The position numbers and the translations under genes were made by a program. Shown here piece by piece: positions 1 to 8,042 of a stretch of 64,000 nt of DNA. Origin of the DNA: Streptomyces sp. 135 (GTDB lineage: Bacteria; Actinomycetota; Actinomycetes; Streptomycetales; Streptomycetaceae). The number at the start of each line of letters is the position of its first letter. Within the stretch, counting starts at the first letter, position 1. The notes below the pieces were generated by a model that was not told where the DNA came from, made no database searches, and was given only the letters and a program-made list of their open reading frames with translations. The stretch is from positions 6,448,001 through 6,512,000 of the forward strand of contig NZ_CP075691.1 of the NCBI RefSeq assembly GCF_020026305.1. The letters are read 5' to 3'.

Positions 1-411
1 CGGTTCCGCCCCCGAGGGGAGCAGGCGGCGCAACATCTGGTCGGCGGTCCAGCGGACGGTGGCGACCGTGGGGATGCCGAGGCGCTGGTAGACCTCGGCG
101 CGGCGGGGGTCGTAGATGCGGGCCGCGACGTTCTCGATGCCGAACATCTCGCGGGCGACGCGGGCGGCGATGATGTTCGAGTTGTCGCCGCTGCTGACGG
201 CGGCGAAGGCGCCCGCCTCCTCGATGCCGGCCTCGCGCAGGGTGTCCTGGTCGAAGCCGACGCCGGTGACGCGGCGGCCGCCGAACCCGGAGCCCAGGCG
301 GCGGAAGGCCGTGGGGTCCTGGTCGACCACGGCGACCGTGTGCCCCTGTTGTTCCAGGGTCTGCGCGAGAGCGGAACCGACTCTCCCGCAGCCCATGATG
401 ACGATGTGCAC
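1..411 (-). CDS. TrkA-family NAD-binding protein, C-terminus missing
   Basis: This is the N-terminal part of a TrkA/KtrA-type regulatory subunit of a potassium transporter; the gene runs off the left edge. The GTG at 411 opens a Rossmann fold with the HIVIMGCGRVGSAL glycine-rich NAD-binding loop, followed by an acidic residue at the end of the second strand (VAVVDQD) and a TrkA-N-like stretch with DNSNIIAARVA. Such proteins sit on the cytoplasmic face of a Trk/Ktr channel and gate it according to bound nucleotide. In streptomycetes TrkA-type genes are commonly found close to the APC permease and RNA methyltransferase seen further right, so this flank looks like ordinary chromosome (recalled synteny, not checked). 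The TrkA-C ligand-binding half would be outside the window. Confidence 0.85.
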   Translation of the reverse strand, partial: MHIVIMGCGRVGSALAQTLEQQGHTVAVVDQDPTAFRRLGSGFGGRRVTGVGFDQDTLREAGIEEAGAFAAVSSGDNSNIIAARVAREMFGIENVAARIYDPRRAEVYQRLGIPTVATVRWTADQMLRRLLPSGAEP

Positions 412-557
412 GACCGTCCTTCCGGCTGTGTCAATACTCTGTGCTCAGGCTGAACGGTAAAAGCGTCTCAGACCGGAGCCCAAGCTACACACGCGCGGTC
501 CGCGCAGGGCACCCCCGGGCACCCCCGCGCACCTGCCGGGCGGACGGATCCGCGGGC

Positions 558-797
558 TCAGTCGACGCTGCGCAGCAGGCCCTCGACGTTCTGCAGCCGG
601 TGACCGAGCTCCACCAGCTGGAGGCGGGTCGCCTCCTGCTCCGACCTGGCGCGTTCGACGGCCTCGCGGTACTCCTGCATGGCCTGCGCGTACTGCCGGT
701 CGCGCTCGCGGTTGCGCTGCGACTGGAAGTAGGCGACGGCGACGACCGCGCCCGCGAGTATCAGGAAAAATGCGACCGGAATGATCACGTCGTCCAC
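558..797 (-). CDS. Small single-pass membrane protein
   Basis: A 79-residue protein with one N-terminal membrane segment (about residues 5-22, IPVAFFLILAGAVVAVAY) followed by a charged, probably coiled-coil tail rich in Arg, Glu and Gln. It starts with GTG, overlapping the TAG stop of the winged-helix regulator upstream by one base, so the two genes are translationally coupled. I do not recognise a family. The coupling suggests that it works with, or is simply co-expressed with, the regulator. It is real by codon bias and by the tight overlap. Confidence 0.7.
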   Translation of the reverse strand: MDDVIIPVAFFLILAGAVVAVAYFQSQRNRERDRQYAQAMQEYREAVERARSEQEATRLQLVELGHRLQNVEGLLRSVD

Positions 798-1129
798 TAG
801 GACGTCCCCTTGTCTGAGTGCTGTCCGTCGTCGCCCGTCCGGCCCTGCCGGACGGCCGCGACGATCGTATCCACGTTCAACCGCACGTCGAACGGCGCCA
901 GTTCGAAGTACTTGAGCGCCTTGCCGTCGTCGGAGAGCTCCAGGCGGCCGACGACGAGGCCGGCCTTCTCCATGCGTTCGAGGTGCATGTAGAGCAGGGG
1001 GCGGGACACCCCGAGCCGCCGGGCCAGTTCGCTGACGTACAGCTGGCCGGACGCGAGCTCGCTGATGATCCGGATGCGCTGCGCGTGGCCGACCGCCGCG
1101 AGAAAAGCCAGGAGCTCCTCGCTGTCCAT
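797..1129 (-). CDS. ArsR-like winged-helix transcriptional regulator
   Basis: A 110-residue winged helix-turn-helix protein. The recognition region reads YVSELARRLGVSRPLLYMHL and is followed by a wing (GLVVGRLELSDDGKALKYFEL), the pattern of ArsR/HTH_20 regulators that bind as dimers. It lacks an obvious CxC metal-binding pair, so it is not a classical metal sensor. The gene is divergent from the MMPL exporter starting at 1317. The 187-bp gap holds two 25-bp direct repeats that are likely operators, so the simplest reading is a local regulator of the exporter and of itself. The inducer cannot be told from sequence. Confidence 0.8.
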   Translation of the reverse strand: MDSEELLAFLAAVGHAQRIRIISELASGQLYVSELARRLGVSRPLLYMHLERMEKAGLVVGRLELSDDGKALKYFELAPFDVRLNVDTIVAAVRQGRTGDDGQHSDKGTS

Positions 1130-1154
1130 GGTCCGCCTTCGTGCTGGTCCCGAT

Positions 1155-1256
1155 ACCTGTCAGTCAAGGCTTACGTATGGCGGGTTCCGCTGTCAATCCG
1201 ACGGATGCGACGGTTGACGGCTCGTTCCTTCACCTGTCAGTCTCCGCTTACACATG
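1155..1256. promoter_or_regulatory. Divergent control region with two 25-bp direct repeats
   Basis: Positions 1155-1179 and 1232-1256 both read ACCTGTCAGTC, three variable bases, GCTTAC, two variable bases, ATG: 20 of 25 positions agree, 77 bp start to start. They lie between the ArsR-like gene and the MMPL gene, the usual place for operators of this type of regulator. Between them is a further TGTCAA/TTGACG inverted pair. Binding by the neighbouring regulator is inferred, not shown. Confidence 0.5.
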
Positions 1257-1316
1257 AAAGACGGAGTAGGAAGCTGCGAAGCGCAGGCGCTGGGCAGGCG
1301 AAGGGGTGGGGCGGGG

Positions 1317-3704
1317 ATGGACATGAGAAGCGTCGGAAAACGGTCGGCCACGGTGCGCGTGGCCCGGTGGAGCGCGCTGCATCCGCGGCGGGCGATCATC
1401 GGGTGGCTGGCCTTCGTGGCGCTGTGCCTGGGCGGCGGGATCGCCGCCGGCATGAACAGCGCCACCTCGGAGGACTTCCGCGTCGGCGAGGCCGGCCGGG
1501 CCGAGGCCCTGGCCACCGAGGGCGGCGTCCAGCTCAGGCCCACGGAACAGATACTGATCCGGGCCGCGTCGGGCCCCCTGGACGAGGCGGCCGCCGACGC
1601 CGCCGTCAAGGACGTCACCACCCGGATGAAGGCACTGCCCGAGGTCGCCTCGGTGGCGGAGCCGGTGCGCTCGGCGGACGGGCGCGTCCTGCGGGTGCCG
1701 GTGGAGCTCAACGGCTCGGAGCAGGACGGCAAGAAGAACGTCGTCCCGTTGAGGGCCCAGACGGAGGAGGCCGCCCAGGCCCACCCGGAGCTGACGATCG
1801 AGGAGACCGGCGACGCCTCCGTCAGCAAGGGCGTCAACGACCAGCGCGGCAAGGACCTCGCCTTCTCCGAGGCGATCACGCTGCCCGTCACGCTGATCAC
1901 ACTGGCCGTCGTCTTCGGCTCGGTCGTCATGGTCGGCGTACCGCTGCTGCTCGCGATCACGTCGATCATGGCGACCATGGGCCTGGCGATGGTGGCCTCG
2001 CACCTGCTGCCCGACACCGGCGTCGGGATGAGCATGATCCTGCTCATCGGCATGGCCGTCGGCGTCGACTACACGCTCTTCTACCTCAAGCGCGAGCGCG
2101 AGGAGCGGGCCAGGGCGGGCGGCCGCCTCACCTCCGAGGCGCTCGTCGAGGCCGCCGCGGCGACGGCCGGCCGGGCCATCGTGGTCTCCGGGCTCGCCGT
2201 GATCGTCTCCACCACCGCGCTCTTCCTGGCCCGTGACGTCATCTTCGACTCGCTCGCCACCGGCACCATCCTGGTCGTCGCCGTCGCCGTGGTCAGCTCG
2301 GTCACGGTGCTTCCCGCGCTGCTGGTCAAGCTCGGCCGCCGTACCGAGCGCCGCGCCGCCAGGCGCCTCGCCCGGGGCAAGTCCGTGTGCGCGTACGGCG
2401 AGAAGGGTCCCGGCCGCGCCTGGCACGCCCTGCTCACGCCCGCCCGCAAGCACCCCGCGCTCACCCTGGGCCTGTCGGTCCTCGTCATGCTGGGGCTCGC
2501 GCTGCCCGCGCTGAACATGAACCTCAAGAATCCGGCGCGGGACAGCTTCTCCCGCGAGATCGCGGCGATGAAGGGGTACGACAGGCTGCTCGCGGCCTTC
2601 CCCGAGCTGCGTGTGCGCCACCTGGTCGTGGTGCGGGCGCGGGCCTCGCAGTCCGGTGAGGTGCGGCAGGCCCTCCGGGAGCTGGCCCGCGAGGCACAGG
2701 CGGACCCGCTCTTCGCCGACCGCGCCGGTGCTCCGGTTGCCCGCTCCTCCGAGGAGCAGAGAAGCGGCGCTCCGGTCGTCCGCTCCTCTGAGGACCGCAG
2801 GACCACACCTCCGCTCCTCCGCTCCTCCGAGGACCGCAGGACCACAACCCTGGAGCTCAACACCCGCCACGCCACGTACTCGCAAGAGGCCGAAGCCTCA
2901 CTCGATCACCTGCGCGACCGCCACCTCCCCGCCACCGTCGGCAAGCTCCCCGGCGTGGAGACCGCCGTCACCGGCGAGGTGGCCCGCGGCGTCGACTACG
3001 TGGAGCACCAGAACGAGAAGCTGCCGCTCGTCCTCGGCTTCCTGCTCCTGATGACCTTCGCCATGACGGTCTACGCGTTCCGCTCGGTCGTCCTCGGGCT
3101 GCTCGGCGTCGGGCTCAACCTGCTCTCCGCCGCCTCCGCGCTCGGACTGCTCGTCCTCGTCTTCCAGGGCCGGTGGGCCGAGGACCTGCTCTCCTTCGTC
3201 TCGCTCGACGGCATCTCCTCGCGCGTACCGCTCTTCCTCTTCGTGATCCTCTTCGGGCTCTCGATGGACTACCAGGTCTTCGTCGTCAGCCGGATCCGCG
3301 AGGCCGCGCTGAACGGCGTGCCCACGCGGCAGGCGGTCCTCGACGGCATCGCCTCCTCCGCGAAGGTGGTCACCAGCGCGGCCCTCGTCATGGTCACCGT
3401 CTTCGCGAGCTTCGTGATGCTGCACATCCTGGAGATGAAGCAGATGGGGTTCGTCCTCGCGGCGGCAGTCCTGCTCGACGCCTTCGTGATTCGCGTCATG
3501 ATCCTTCCGGCGGCGCTGCTCCTCCTCGGGCGCGCCACCTGGTGGCCGTCCCGTGCGATCCGACGCGCGCAGGGGCGGTCGGCTCCCCGCAGTGAAGGGC
3601 CCGACGGGCCCGACGGGGGCTTTGCCGCCGGGGGCGAGGGGGGCCGCCCCGAGGGAAGTTTTGAGCAGCGCTCTAAACAGGGCAGCCTCCCACACAGCGG
3701 ATAG
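1317..3704 (+). CDS. MMPL-family (RND superfamily) membrane transporter
   Basis: A 795-residue protein of the MMPL family, typically exporters of lipids or small hydrophobic molecules in actinobacteria. It has an N-terminal membrane helix (RAIIGWLAFVALCLGGGIAA), a large extracytoplasmic loop, a bundle of helices near residues 180-360 (LPVTLITLAVVFGSVVMVGV and GMAVGVDYTLFY, the RND motif with a membrane-embedded Asp-Tyr pair), a second loop, and a second bundle with the matching FGLSMDYQVFVVSRIREA motif. The ATG at 1317 is chosen over an upstream in-frame start because a GGGGCGGGG sequence precedes it and the protein then begins just before the first helix. Oddities are three 13-residue repeats in the second loop (see 2730-2846) and a disordered Gly/Pro tail. 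It is divergent from, and probably controlled by, the ArsR-like gene. Confidence 0.9.
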   Translation: MDMRSVGKRSATVRVARWSALHPRRAIIGWLAFVALCLGGGIAAGMNSATSEDFRVGEAGRAEALATEGGVQLRPTEQILIRAASGPLDEAAADAAVKDVTTRMKALPEVASVAEPVRSADGRVLRVPVELNGSEQDGKKNVVPLRAQTEEAAQAHPELTIEETGDASVSKGVNDQRGKDLAFSEAITLPVTLITLAVVFGSVVMVGVPLLLAITSIMATMGLAMVASHLLPDTGVGMSMILLIGMAVGVDYTLFYLKREREERARAGGRLTSEALVEAAAATAGRAIVVSGLAVIVSTTALFLARDVIFDSLATGTILVVAVAVVSSVTVLPALLVKLGRRTERRAARRLARGKSVCAYGEKGPGRAWHALLTPARKHPALTLGLSVLVMLGLALPALNMNLKNPARDSFSREIAAMKGYDRLLAAFPELRVRHLVVVRARASQSGEVRQALRELAREAQADPLFADRAGAPVARSSEEQRSGAPVVRSSEDRRTTPPLLRSSEDRRTTTLELNTRHATYSQEAEASLDHLRDRHLPATVGKLPGVETAVTGEVARGVDYVEHQNEKLPLVLGFLLLMTFAMTVYAFRSVVLGLLGVGLNLLSAASALGLLVLVFQGRWAEDLLSFVSLDGISSRVPLFLFVILFGLSMDYQVFVVSRIREAALNGVPTRQAVLDGIASSAKVVTSAALVMVTVFASFVMLHILEMKQMGFVLAAAVLLDAFVIRVMILPAALLLLGRATWWPSRAIRRAQGRSAPRSEGPDGPDGGFAAGGEGGRPEGSFEQRSKQGSLPHSG
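2730..2846 (+). repeat. Three in-frame 39-bp tandem repeats in the MMPL gene
   Basis: Units 2730-2768, 2769-2807 and 2808-2846 encode APVARSSEEQRSG, APVVRSSEDRRTT and PPLLRSSEDRRTT. Each unit contains the near-palindrome GCTCCTCNGAGGA. They fall in the second extracytoplasmic loop of the exporter, between FADRAG and TLELNTRH. The length is exactly three codon-multiples of 13, so the frame is kept. Confidence 0.9.
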
Positions 3705-3751
3705 CCGAACCAGATGGGGGTGGTGGGTGGGCGGGCGCCCGATCGAACGCT

Positions 3752-3765
3752 TACGATCCTCTGCG
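3752..3765 (+). promoter_or_regulatory. Probable -10 box of a leaderless transcript
   Basis: TACGAT at 3752-3757 fits the actinobacterial TANNNT -10 pattern and ends seven bases before the GTG at 3765, the distance expected when transcription starts on the start codon. There is no Shine-Dalgarno sequence before that GTG. No clear -35 box is visible. Confidence 0.4.
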
Positions 3766-5831
3766 TGTCCAAACTGACCGACGTGCCCAAACGGATCCTC
3801 ATCGGGCGCGCACTGCGCAGTGACCGGCTCGGAGAAACGCTCCTGCCGAAGCGCATCGCACTCCCCGTCTTCGCGTCCGACCCGCTCTCCTCCGTGGCGT
3901 ACGCGCCGGGAGAGGTCCTTCTCGTCCTCTCCATCGCGGGTGTGTCGGCGTACCACTTCAGCCCGTGGATCGCGGTGGCGGTCGTGGTGCTGATGTTCAC
4001 CGTGGTCGCCTCGTACAGACAGAACGTGCACGCGTACCCGAGCGGTGGTGGCGACTACGAGGTCGCCACCACCAACCTCGGCCCCAAGGCCGGCCTCACC
4101 GTCGCGAGCGCCCTGCTCGTCGACTACGTCCTGACCGTGGCCGTGTCGATCTCCTCGGGCATCGAGAACCTCGGCTCCGCGGTCCCCTTCGTGGTCGAGC
4201 ACAAGGTCCTCTGCGCGGTCGCCGTCATCGTCCTGCTCACACTGATGAACCTGCGCGGCGTGAAGGAGTCCGGGAAGCTCTTCGCCATCCCGACGTACGT
4301 CTTCGTGGCCGGCGTATTCCTCATGATCGCGTGGGGCGCCTTCCGGGGCATCGTCCTGGACGACACCATGCGGGCGCCCACCGCCGACTACGAGATCAAG
4401 CCCGAGCACCAGGGCCTCGCGGGCTTCGCGCTGGTCTTCCTGCTCCTGAGGGCGTTCTCCTCGGGCTGTGCCGCGCTCACCGGCGTCGAGGCGATCAGCA
4501 ACGGCGTCCCGGCCTTCCGCAAGCCGAAGTCCAGGAACGCCGCGACGACGCTCGCCCTCATGGGCGGCCTGGCCGTCACCATGTTCTGCGGCATCATCGC
4601 GCTCGCCATGGTGACCAAGGTCCGCATGGCGGAGTACCCGGGCAAGGACCTCTTCCACAACGGCGTCCCGGTCGGCTCGGACTACGTCCAGAACCCGGTG
4701 ATCTCCCAGGTCGCCGAGGCCGTCTTCGGCCACGGCAGCTTCCTGTTCATGATCCTCGCGGCCGCCACCGCGCTCGTCCTCTTCCTCGCGGCCAACACGG
4801 CGTACAACGGCTTCCCGCTGCTCGGCTCGATCCTCGCCCAGGACCGCTACCTGCCGCGCCAGCTGCACACCCGCGGCGACCGCCTCGCGTTCTCCAACGG
4901 CATCGTGCTCCTGGCGGGCGCCGCGGCCCTCCTGGTCTTCGTCTACGGCGCCGACTCCACCCGCCTGATCCAGCTCTACATCGTCGGCGTCTTCGTCTCC
5001 TTCACGCTCAGCCAGATCGGCATGGTCCGGCACTGGAACCGCCACCTGGCCGCCGAGAAGGACCAGAACAAGCGCCGCCGCATGATCCGCTCCCGCGCGA
5101 TCAACACCTTCGGCGCCTTCTTCACGGGCCTGGTCCTGGTCGTCGTACTCGTCACCAAGTTCACCCACGGCGCCTGGGTCGCCCTGCTCGGCATGGTGAT
5201 CTTCTACGCGACGATGACGGCGATCCGCCGCCACTACGACCGCGTGGCCGAGGAGATCGCCGCCCCGGACACCCCGTCCGACGACAGCGTGCGCCCCTCC
5301 CGCGTCCACTCGATCGTCCTCGTCTCCAAGATCCACCGGCCGACGCTGCGCGCCCTGTCGTACGCGAAGCTGATGCGCTCGCACACGCTCGAGGCGCTCA
5401 GCATCAACGTCGACCCGGCGGAGACCAAGGCCCTCAAGGACGAGTGGGAGCGACGCGGCATCACCGTGCCGCTGAAGGTCCTCGACTCGCCCTACCGCGA
5501 GATCACCCGGCCGATCATCGAGTACGTGAAGAACCTGCGCCGGGAGAGCCCGCGCGACGTGGTCAGCGTGATCATCCCCGAGTACGTGGTGGGCCACTGG
5601 TACGAGCACCTGCTGCACAACCAGAGCGCGCTGCGCCTCAAGGGTCGGCTGCTCTTCACGCCGGGCGTGATGGTGACGTCCGTCCCCTACCAGCTGGACT
5701 CCTCCGAGGCCGCGAAGCGGCGGGCCCGCAAGCGCCAGGAGTGGAACGCGCCGGGTGCGGTGCGGCGGGGCCCGGTGGAGAAGCCGAGGCGCACCAAGGA
5801 GAAGGAGAAGGAGCCGAGCAAGAGGGCATGA
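3765..5831 (+). CDS. APC-family amino acid/polyamine-type permease
   Basis: A 688-residue integral membrane protein of the APC superfamily. The N-terminus (LPVFASDPLSSVAYAPGEVL) matches the first unwound helix of this group, and about twelve hydrophobic segments follow up to residue 480. A roughly 200-residue cytoplasmic C-terminal domain carries IVLVSKIHRPTLRALSYAKL and an SVIIPEYVV stretch, as in the long soluble-tailed APC/KUP-like permeases of actinobacteria. The end is a basic tail rich in Lys and Glu. The GTG at 3765 is preferred because the conserved sequence begins just after it and a leaderless -10 box fits. The substrate cannot be read from sequence. A hairpin with a T-run follows the gene. 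Confidence 0.85.
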   Translation: MSKLTDVPKRILIGRALRSDRLGETLLPKRIALPVFASDPLSSVAYAPGEVLLVLSIAGVSAYHFSPWIAVAVVVLMFTVVASYRQNVHAYPSGGGDYEVATTNLGPKAGLTVASALLVDYVLTVAVSISSGIENLGSAVPFVVEHKVLCAVAVIVLLTLMNLRGVKESGKLFAIPTYVFVAGVFLMIAWGAFRGIVLDDTMRAPTADYEIKPEHQGLAGFALVFLLLRAFSSGCAALTGVEAISNGVPAFRKPKSRNAATTLALMGGLAVTMFCGIIALAMVTKVRMAEYPGKDLFHNGVPVGSDYVQNPVISQVAEAVFGHGSFLFMILAAATALVLFLAANTAYNGFPLLGSILAQDRYLPRQLHTRGDRLAFSNGIVLLAGAAALLVFVYGADSTRLIQLYIVGVFVSFTLSQIGMVRHWNRHLAAEKDQNKRRRMIRSRAINTFGAFFTGLVLVVVLVTKFTHGAWVALLGMVIFYATMTAIRRHYDRVAEEIAAPDTPSDDSVRPSRVHSIVLVSKIHRPTLRALSYAKLMRSHTLEALSINVDPAETKALKDEWERRGITVPLKVLDSPYREITRPIIEYVKNLRRESPRDVVSVIIPEYVVGHWYEHLLHNQSALRLKGRLLFTPGVMVTSVPYQLDSSEAAKRRARKRQEWNAPGAVRRGPVEKPRRTKEKEKEPSKRA

Positions 5832-5857
5832 CGCCGCCTTGCGGCGCTGTCTGTGGT

Positions 5858-5916
5858 GAACAGCCGGACGACACCCACGTAGACTGGTGGGCTGTTGTCC
5901 GGCTGTTCCCCTTTTT
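5858..5916 (+). terminator. Hairpin with T-run after the permease gene
   Basis: GAACAGCCGGAC (5858-5869) and its exact complement GTCCGGCTGTTC (5897-5908) form a 12-bp stem, extended inside by CCCAC/GTGGG, and are followed by CCCTTTTT. This looks like an intrinsic terminator for the permease gene. It ends only 22 bases before the methyltransferase start, so it could instead act as an attenuator. A TAGACT -10-like box lies in the loop. A shorter 6-bp hairpin sits at 5832-5846. Confidence 0.55.
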
Positions 5917-5937
5917 ACGTTGTGGAGTCACCCCGCC

Positions 5938-7281
5938 ATGCAGGCAGAACCGAAGAATCCGCAGGCGGGGAACTCCCTGGTCGGACACGAGTACGAGGTC
6001 GAGATCGGCCCCGTAGCGCACGGCGGCCACTGCATCGCCCGCACGGTGGAGGGCCAGGTGCTCTTCGTGCGGCACGCGCTGCCCGGCGAGAAGGTCATCG
6101 CACGGGTGACCGAGGGCGAGGAGGGTGCGCGCTTCCTGCGCGCGGACGCGGTGCAGATCCTCGACCCCTCCAAGGACCGCGTCGAGGCCCCCTGCCCCTA
6201 CGCCGGCCCCGGCCGCTGCGGCGGCTGCGACTGGCAGCACGCGAAGCCGGGCGCGCAGCGCCGGCTCAAGGGCGAGGTCATCGCCGAACAGCTCAAGCGC
6301 CTCGCGGGCCTGACCCCCGAGGAGGCCGGCTGGGACGGCACGGTCATGCCGGCCGAGGGCGACAAGCTGCCGCCGGGCGAGGTCCCTTCCTGGCGTACGC
6401 GCGTGCAGTACGCGGTGGACGCGGACGGCAACGCCGGTCTGCGCCGCCACCGCTCGCACGAGGTCGAGCCGATCGAGCACTGCATGATCGCGGCGGACGG
6501 CGTCTCCGAACTCGGCATCGAACAGCGTGACTGGTCCGGCATGGAGTCGATCGAGGCGATCGCGGCGACGGGCTCCCAGGACCGCCAGGTGATCCTCACC
6601 CCGAAGCCGGGCGCGCGGCTGCCGATCGTGGAGCTGGACAAGCCGGTGTCGGTGATGAGGGTGGAGGAGAAGGACGGCGGCATCCACCGCGTCCATGGCC
6701 GCCCCTTCGTCCGTGAGCGGGCCGACGGCCGGACGTACCGGGTCGGCAGCGGCGGCTTCTGGCAGGTCCACCCGAAGGCGGCGGAGACGCTGATGCTCGC
6801 CGTGATGCAGGGCCTGCTGCCCCGCAAGGGCGACACGGCGCTGGACCTCTACTGCGGGGTCGGCCTCTTCGCGGGCGCCCTCGCGGACCGGGTCGGGGAG
6901 CAGGGCGCGGTGCTCGGCATCGAGTCCGGCAAGCGGGCCGTGGAGGACGCGCGCCACAACCTCGCTGCCTTCGACCGCGTCCGCATCGAACAGGGCAAGG
7001 TCGAATCGGTCCTCCCGCGCACGGGCATCACGGAGGCCGACCTGATCGTCCTGGACCCCCCGCGCGCAGGCGCGGGCAAGCAGACGGTCCGCCACCTGGC
7101 GGGCCTCGGCGCCCGCCGGATCGCGTACGTGGCCTGCGATCCGGCGGCGCTGGCGCGGGACCTCGGGTACTTCCGGGAGGGCGGGTACCGGGTGCGGTCG
7201 CTGCGGGCGTTCGATCTGTTTCCGATGACGCACCACGTGGAGTGCGTGGCGATCCTGGAGCCGGCGAAGAAGGACGCCTGA
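5938..7281 (+). CDS. TrmA/RlmD-like class I SAM-dependent RNA methyltransferase
   Basis: A 447-residue protein with an N-terminal TRAM RNA-binding domain (EYEVEIGPVAHGGHCIAR, residues about 15-75), a Cys cluster (CPYAGPGRCGGCDWQH) of the iron-sulphur type found in RlmD/TrmA relatives, and a C-terminal Rossmann methyltransferase. The SAM loop is LDLYCGVGLFAGALA, motif IV is DLIVLDPPRAG, and YVACDPAALARDL holds the catalytic Cys. The family makes 5-methyluridine in tRNA or rRNA; which base is unknown here. The ATG at 5938 follows a TGGAG ribosome site. The 3' end of this gene is the apparent insertion target of the island on its right, and the open reading frame is intact to its stop. Confidence 0.9.
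   Translation: MQAEPKNPQAGNSLVGHEYEVEIGPVAHGGHCIARTVEGQVLFVRHALPGEKVIARVTEGEEGARFLRADAVQILDPSKDRVEAPCPYAGPGRCGGCDWQHAKPGAQRRLKGEVIAEQLKRLAGLTPEEAGWDGTVMPAEGDKLPPGEVPSWRTRVQYAVDADGNAGLRRHRSHEVEPIEHCMIAADGVSELGIEQRDWSGMESIEAIAATGSQDRQVILTPKPGARLPIVELDKPVSVMRVEEKDGGIHRVHGRPFVRERADGRTYRVGSGGFWQVHPKAAETLMLAVMQGLLPRKGDTALDLYCGVGLFAGALADRVGEQGAVLGIESGKRAVEDARHNLAAFDRVRIEQGKVESVLPRTGITEADLIVLDPPRAGAGKQTVRHLAGLGARRIAYVACDPAALARDLGYFREGGYRVRSLRAFDLFPMTHHVECVAILEPAKKDA
7234..7250 (+). other. Putative attL core in the methyltransferase 3' end
   Basis: CACGTGGAGTGCGTGGC here is identical to 59317-59333. It is the longest exact block of a 69-bp homologous stretch (7213-7281 against 59296-59364; about 50 of 69 bases agree) that encodes the last 22 residues and stop of the methyltransferase. 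Integration into the 3' end of a conserved gene, with the frame kept, is a classic tyrosine-integrase target. The exact crossover point is inferred. Confidence 0.65.
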
Positions 7282-7336
7282 CCTGGGGTTTTGTGGGTGC
7301 GCGGTATGTGCCGTGTGGGCGTTACGGGCGATATCT

Positions 7337-7375
7337 TGACGCTGAGATGACGCTCGTGACGCCCATTTGACGCTC
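7337..7375 (+). repeat. Arm-type direct repeats at the left island end
   Basis: TGACGC occurs four times in 37 bp, starting at 7337, 7348, 7357 and 7368. The last pair forms GTGACGCCCATTTGACGCTC (7356-7375), which recurs with one mismatch at 59201-59220 just inside the right end. Helical spacing and location next to the att cores fit integrase arm-binding sites. Confidence 0.55.
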
Positions 7376-7541
7376 GTTCTGATGGAGAGTCAGGTCCCTT
7401 CGGGGGCTACAGGCAAGCAGGGGCGAGACGTGCAGGTCATTTCCCTCTGGACCCCGTCGACCACGTTTGGCGTTTTCCATCCCCACTGGAGTGGTGCTGG
7501 CGTCCCGGCCTCACGCGCGTTTGGATGTCGCGAGTGGCCCT

Positions 7542-8042
7542 CTACGAGCCGTCGGCTGCCCGTTCGGGCATGGGCGTCCAGGCGCTGACGGCCAGGGCGC
7601 GGGGATGGCCACGGGTGGCGAGCGCCGCCGTCACCCGCTTGACGGCGGCGTCGACGGTCTCGTGTTCCCAGACGCGGAGTGGCAGCCAACCGATCAGCGT
7701 GAGGTGGGCATCGGTCTCCTCGTCGCGGCGGGCGTTGCCCCGAAGCTTCTGCCGCCACCACTCCGCGTTGTGCCGGGGCGCGTGCAGGTGACTTGGGCAG
7801 GCGTGCCAGAAGCAGCCCTGTACGAACACGGCGGTGCGCCACTTCATGAACGTGACGTCGGCGCGACGACGTGGCATGCCGACGATCGGCAGGTCCACGC
7901 GGTAGCGGAAGCCCAATGAGTGCAGAGCCCGGCGAAGCGCAAGCTCCGGAGCCGTGTCCCGGCTTCGCTGGGCGACCATGACCCGCCGCGCGTTGGCATC
8001 GCGCGGCGCCGGCGTCTCCCTGCGGCGTTCCTGGATTCTCAC
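7542..8042 (-). CDS. Very short patch repair (Vsr)-like endonuclease
   Basis: A 166-residue Vsr-family nuclease. The family nicks DNA next to T:G mismatches that arise from deaminated 5-methylcytosine. Seen here: MVAQRSRDTAPELALRRALH, the LGFRYRVDLPIVGMPRRRADV stretch with the catalytic Asp, and VFVQGCFWHACPSHLHAPRHN, which holds the metal-binding Cys/His residues. The length is normal. The start is the GTG at 8042; an ATG at 7979 is also possible but would remove the first basic residues. No cytosine methyltransferase gene is adjacent, although Vsr usually travels with one, so it is an orphan or serves as a defence nuclease. It is the first gene inside the left island border. Confidence 0.85.
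   Translation of the reverse strand: MRIQERRRETPAPRDANARRVMVAQRSRDTAPELALRRALHSLGFRYRVDLPIVGMPRRRADVTFMKWRTAVFVQGCFWHACPSHLHAPRHNAEWWRQKLRGNARRDEETDAHLTLIGWLPLRVWEHETVDAAVKRVTAALATRGHPRALAVSAWTPMPERAADGS

Noticed and set aside
2730..2846. CRISPR-like array
   Set aside because: Only three units, contiguous without spacers and exactly in frame within a transporter gene.
2898..5618. 906-residue open frame on the minus strand
   Set aside because: It is the reverse shadow of the MMPL and APC genes; the translation is Asp/Glu/Arg/His-rich low complexity with no domain, and both plus-strand genes have clear families and starts.
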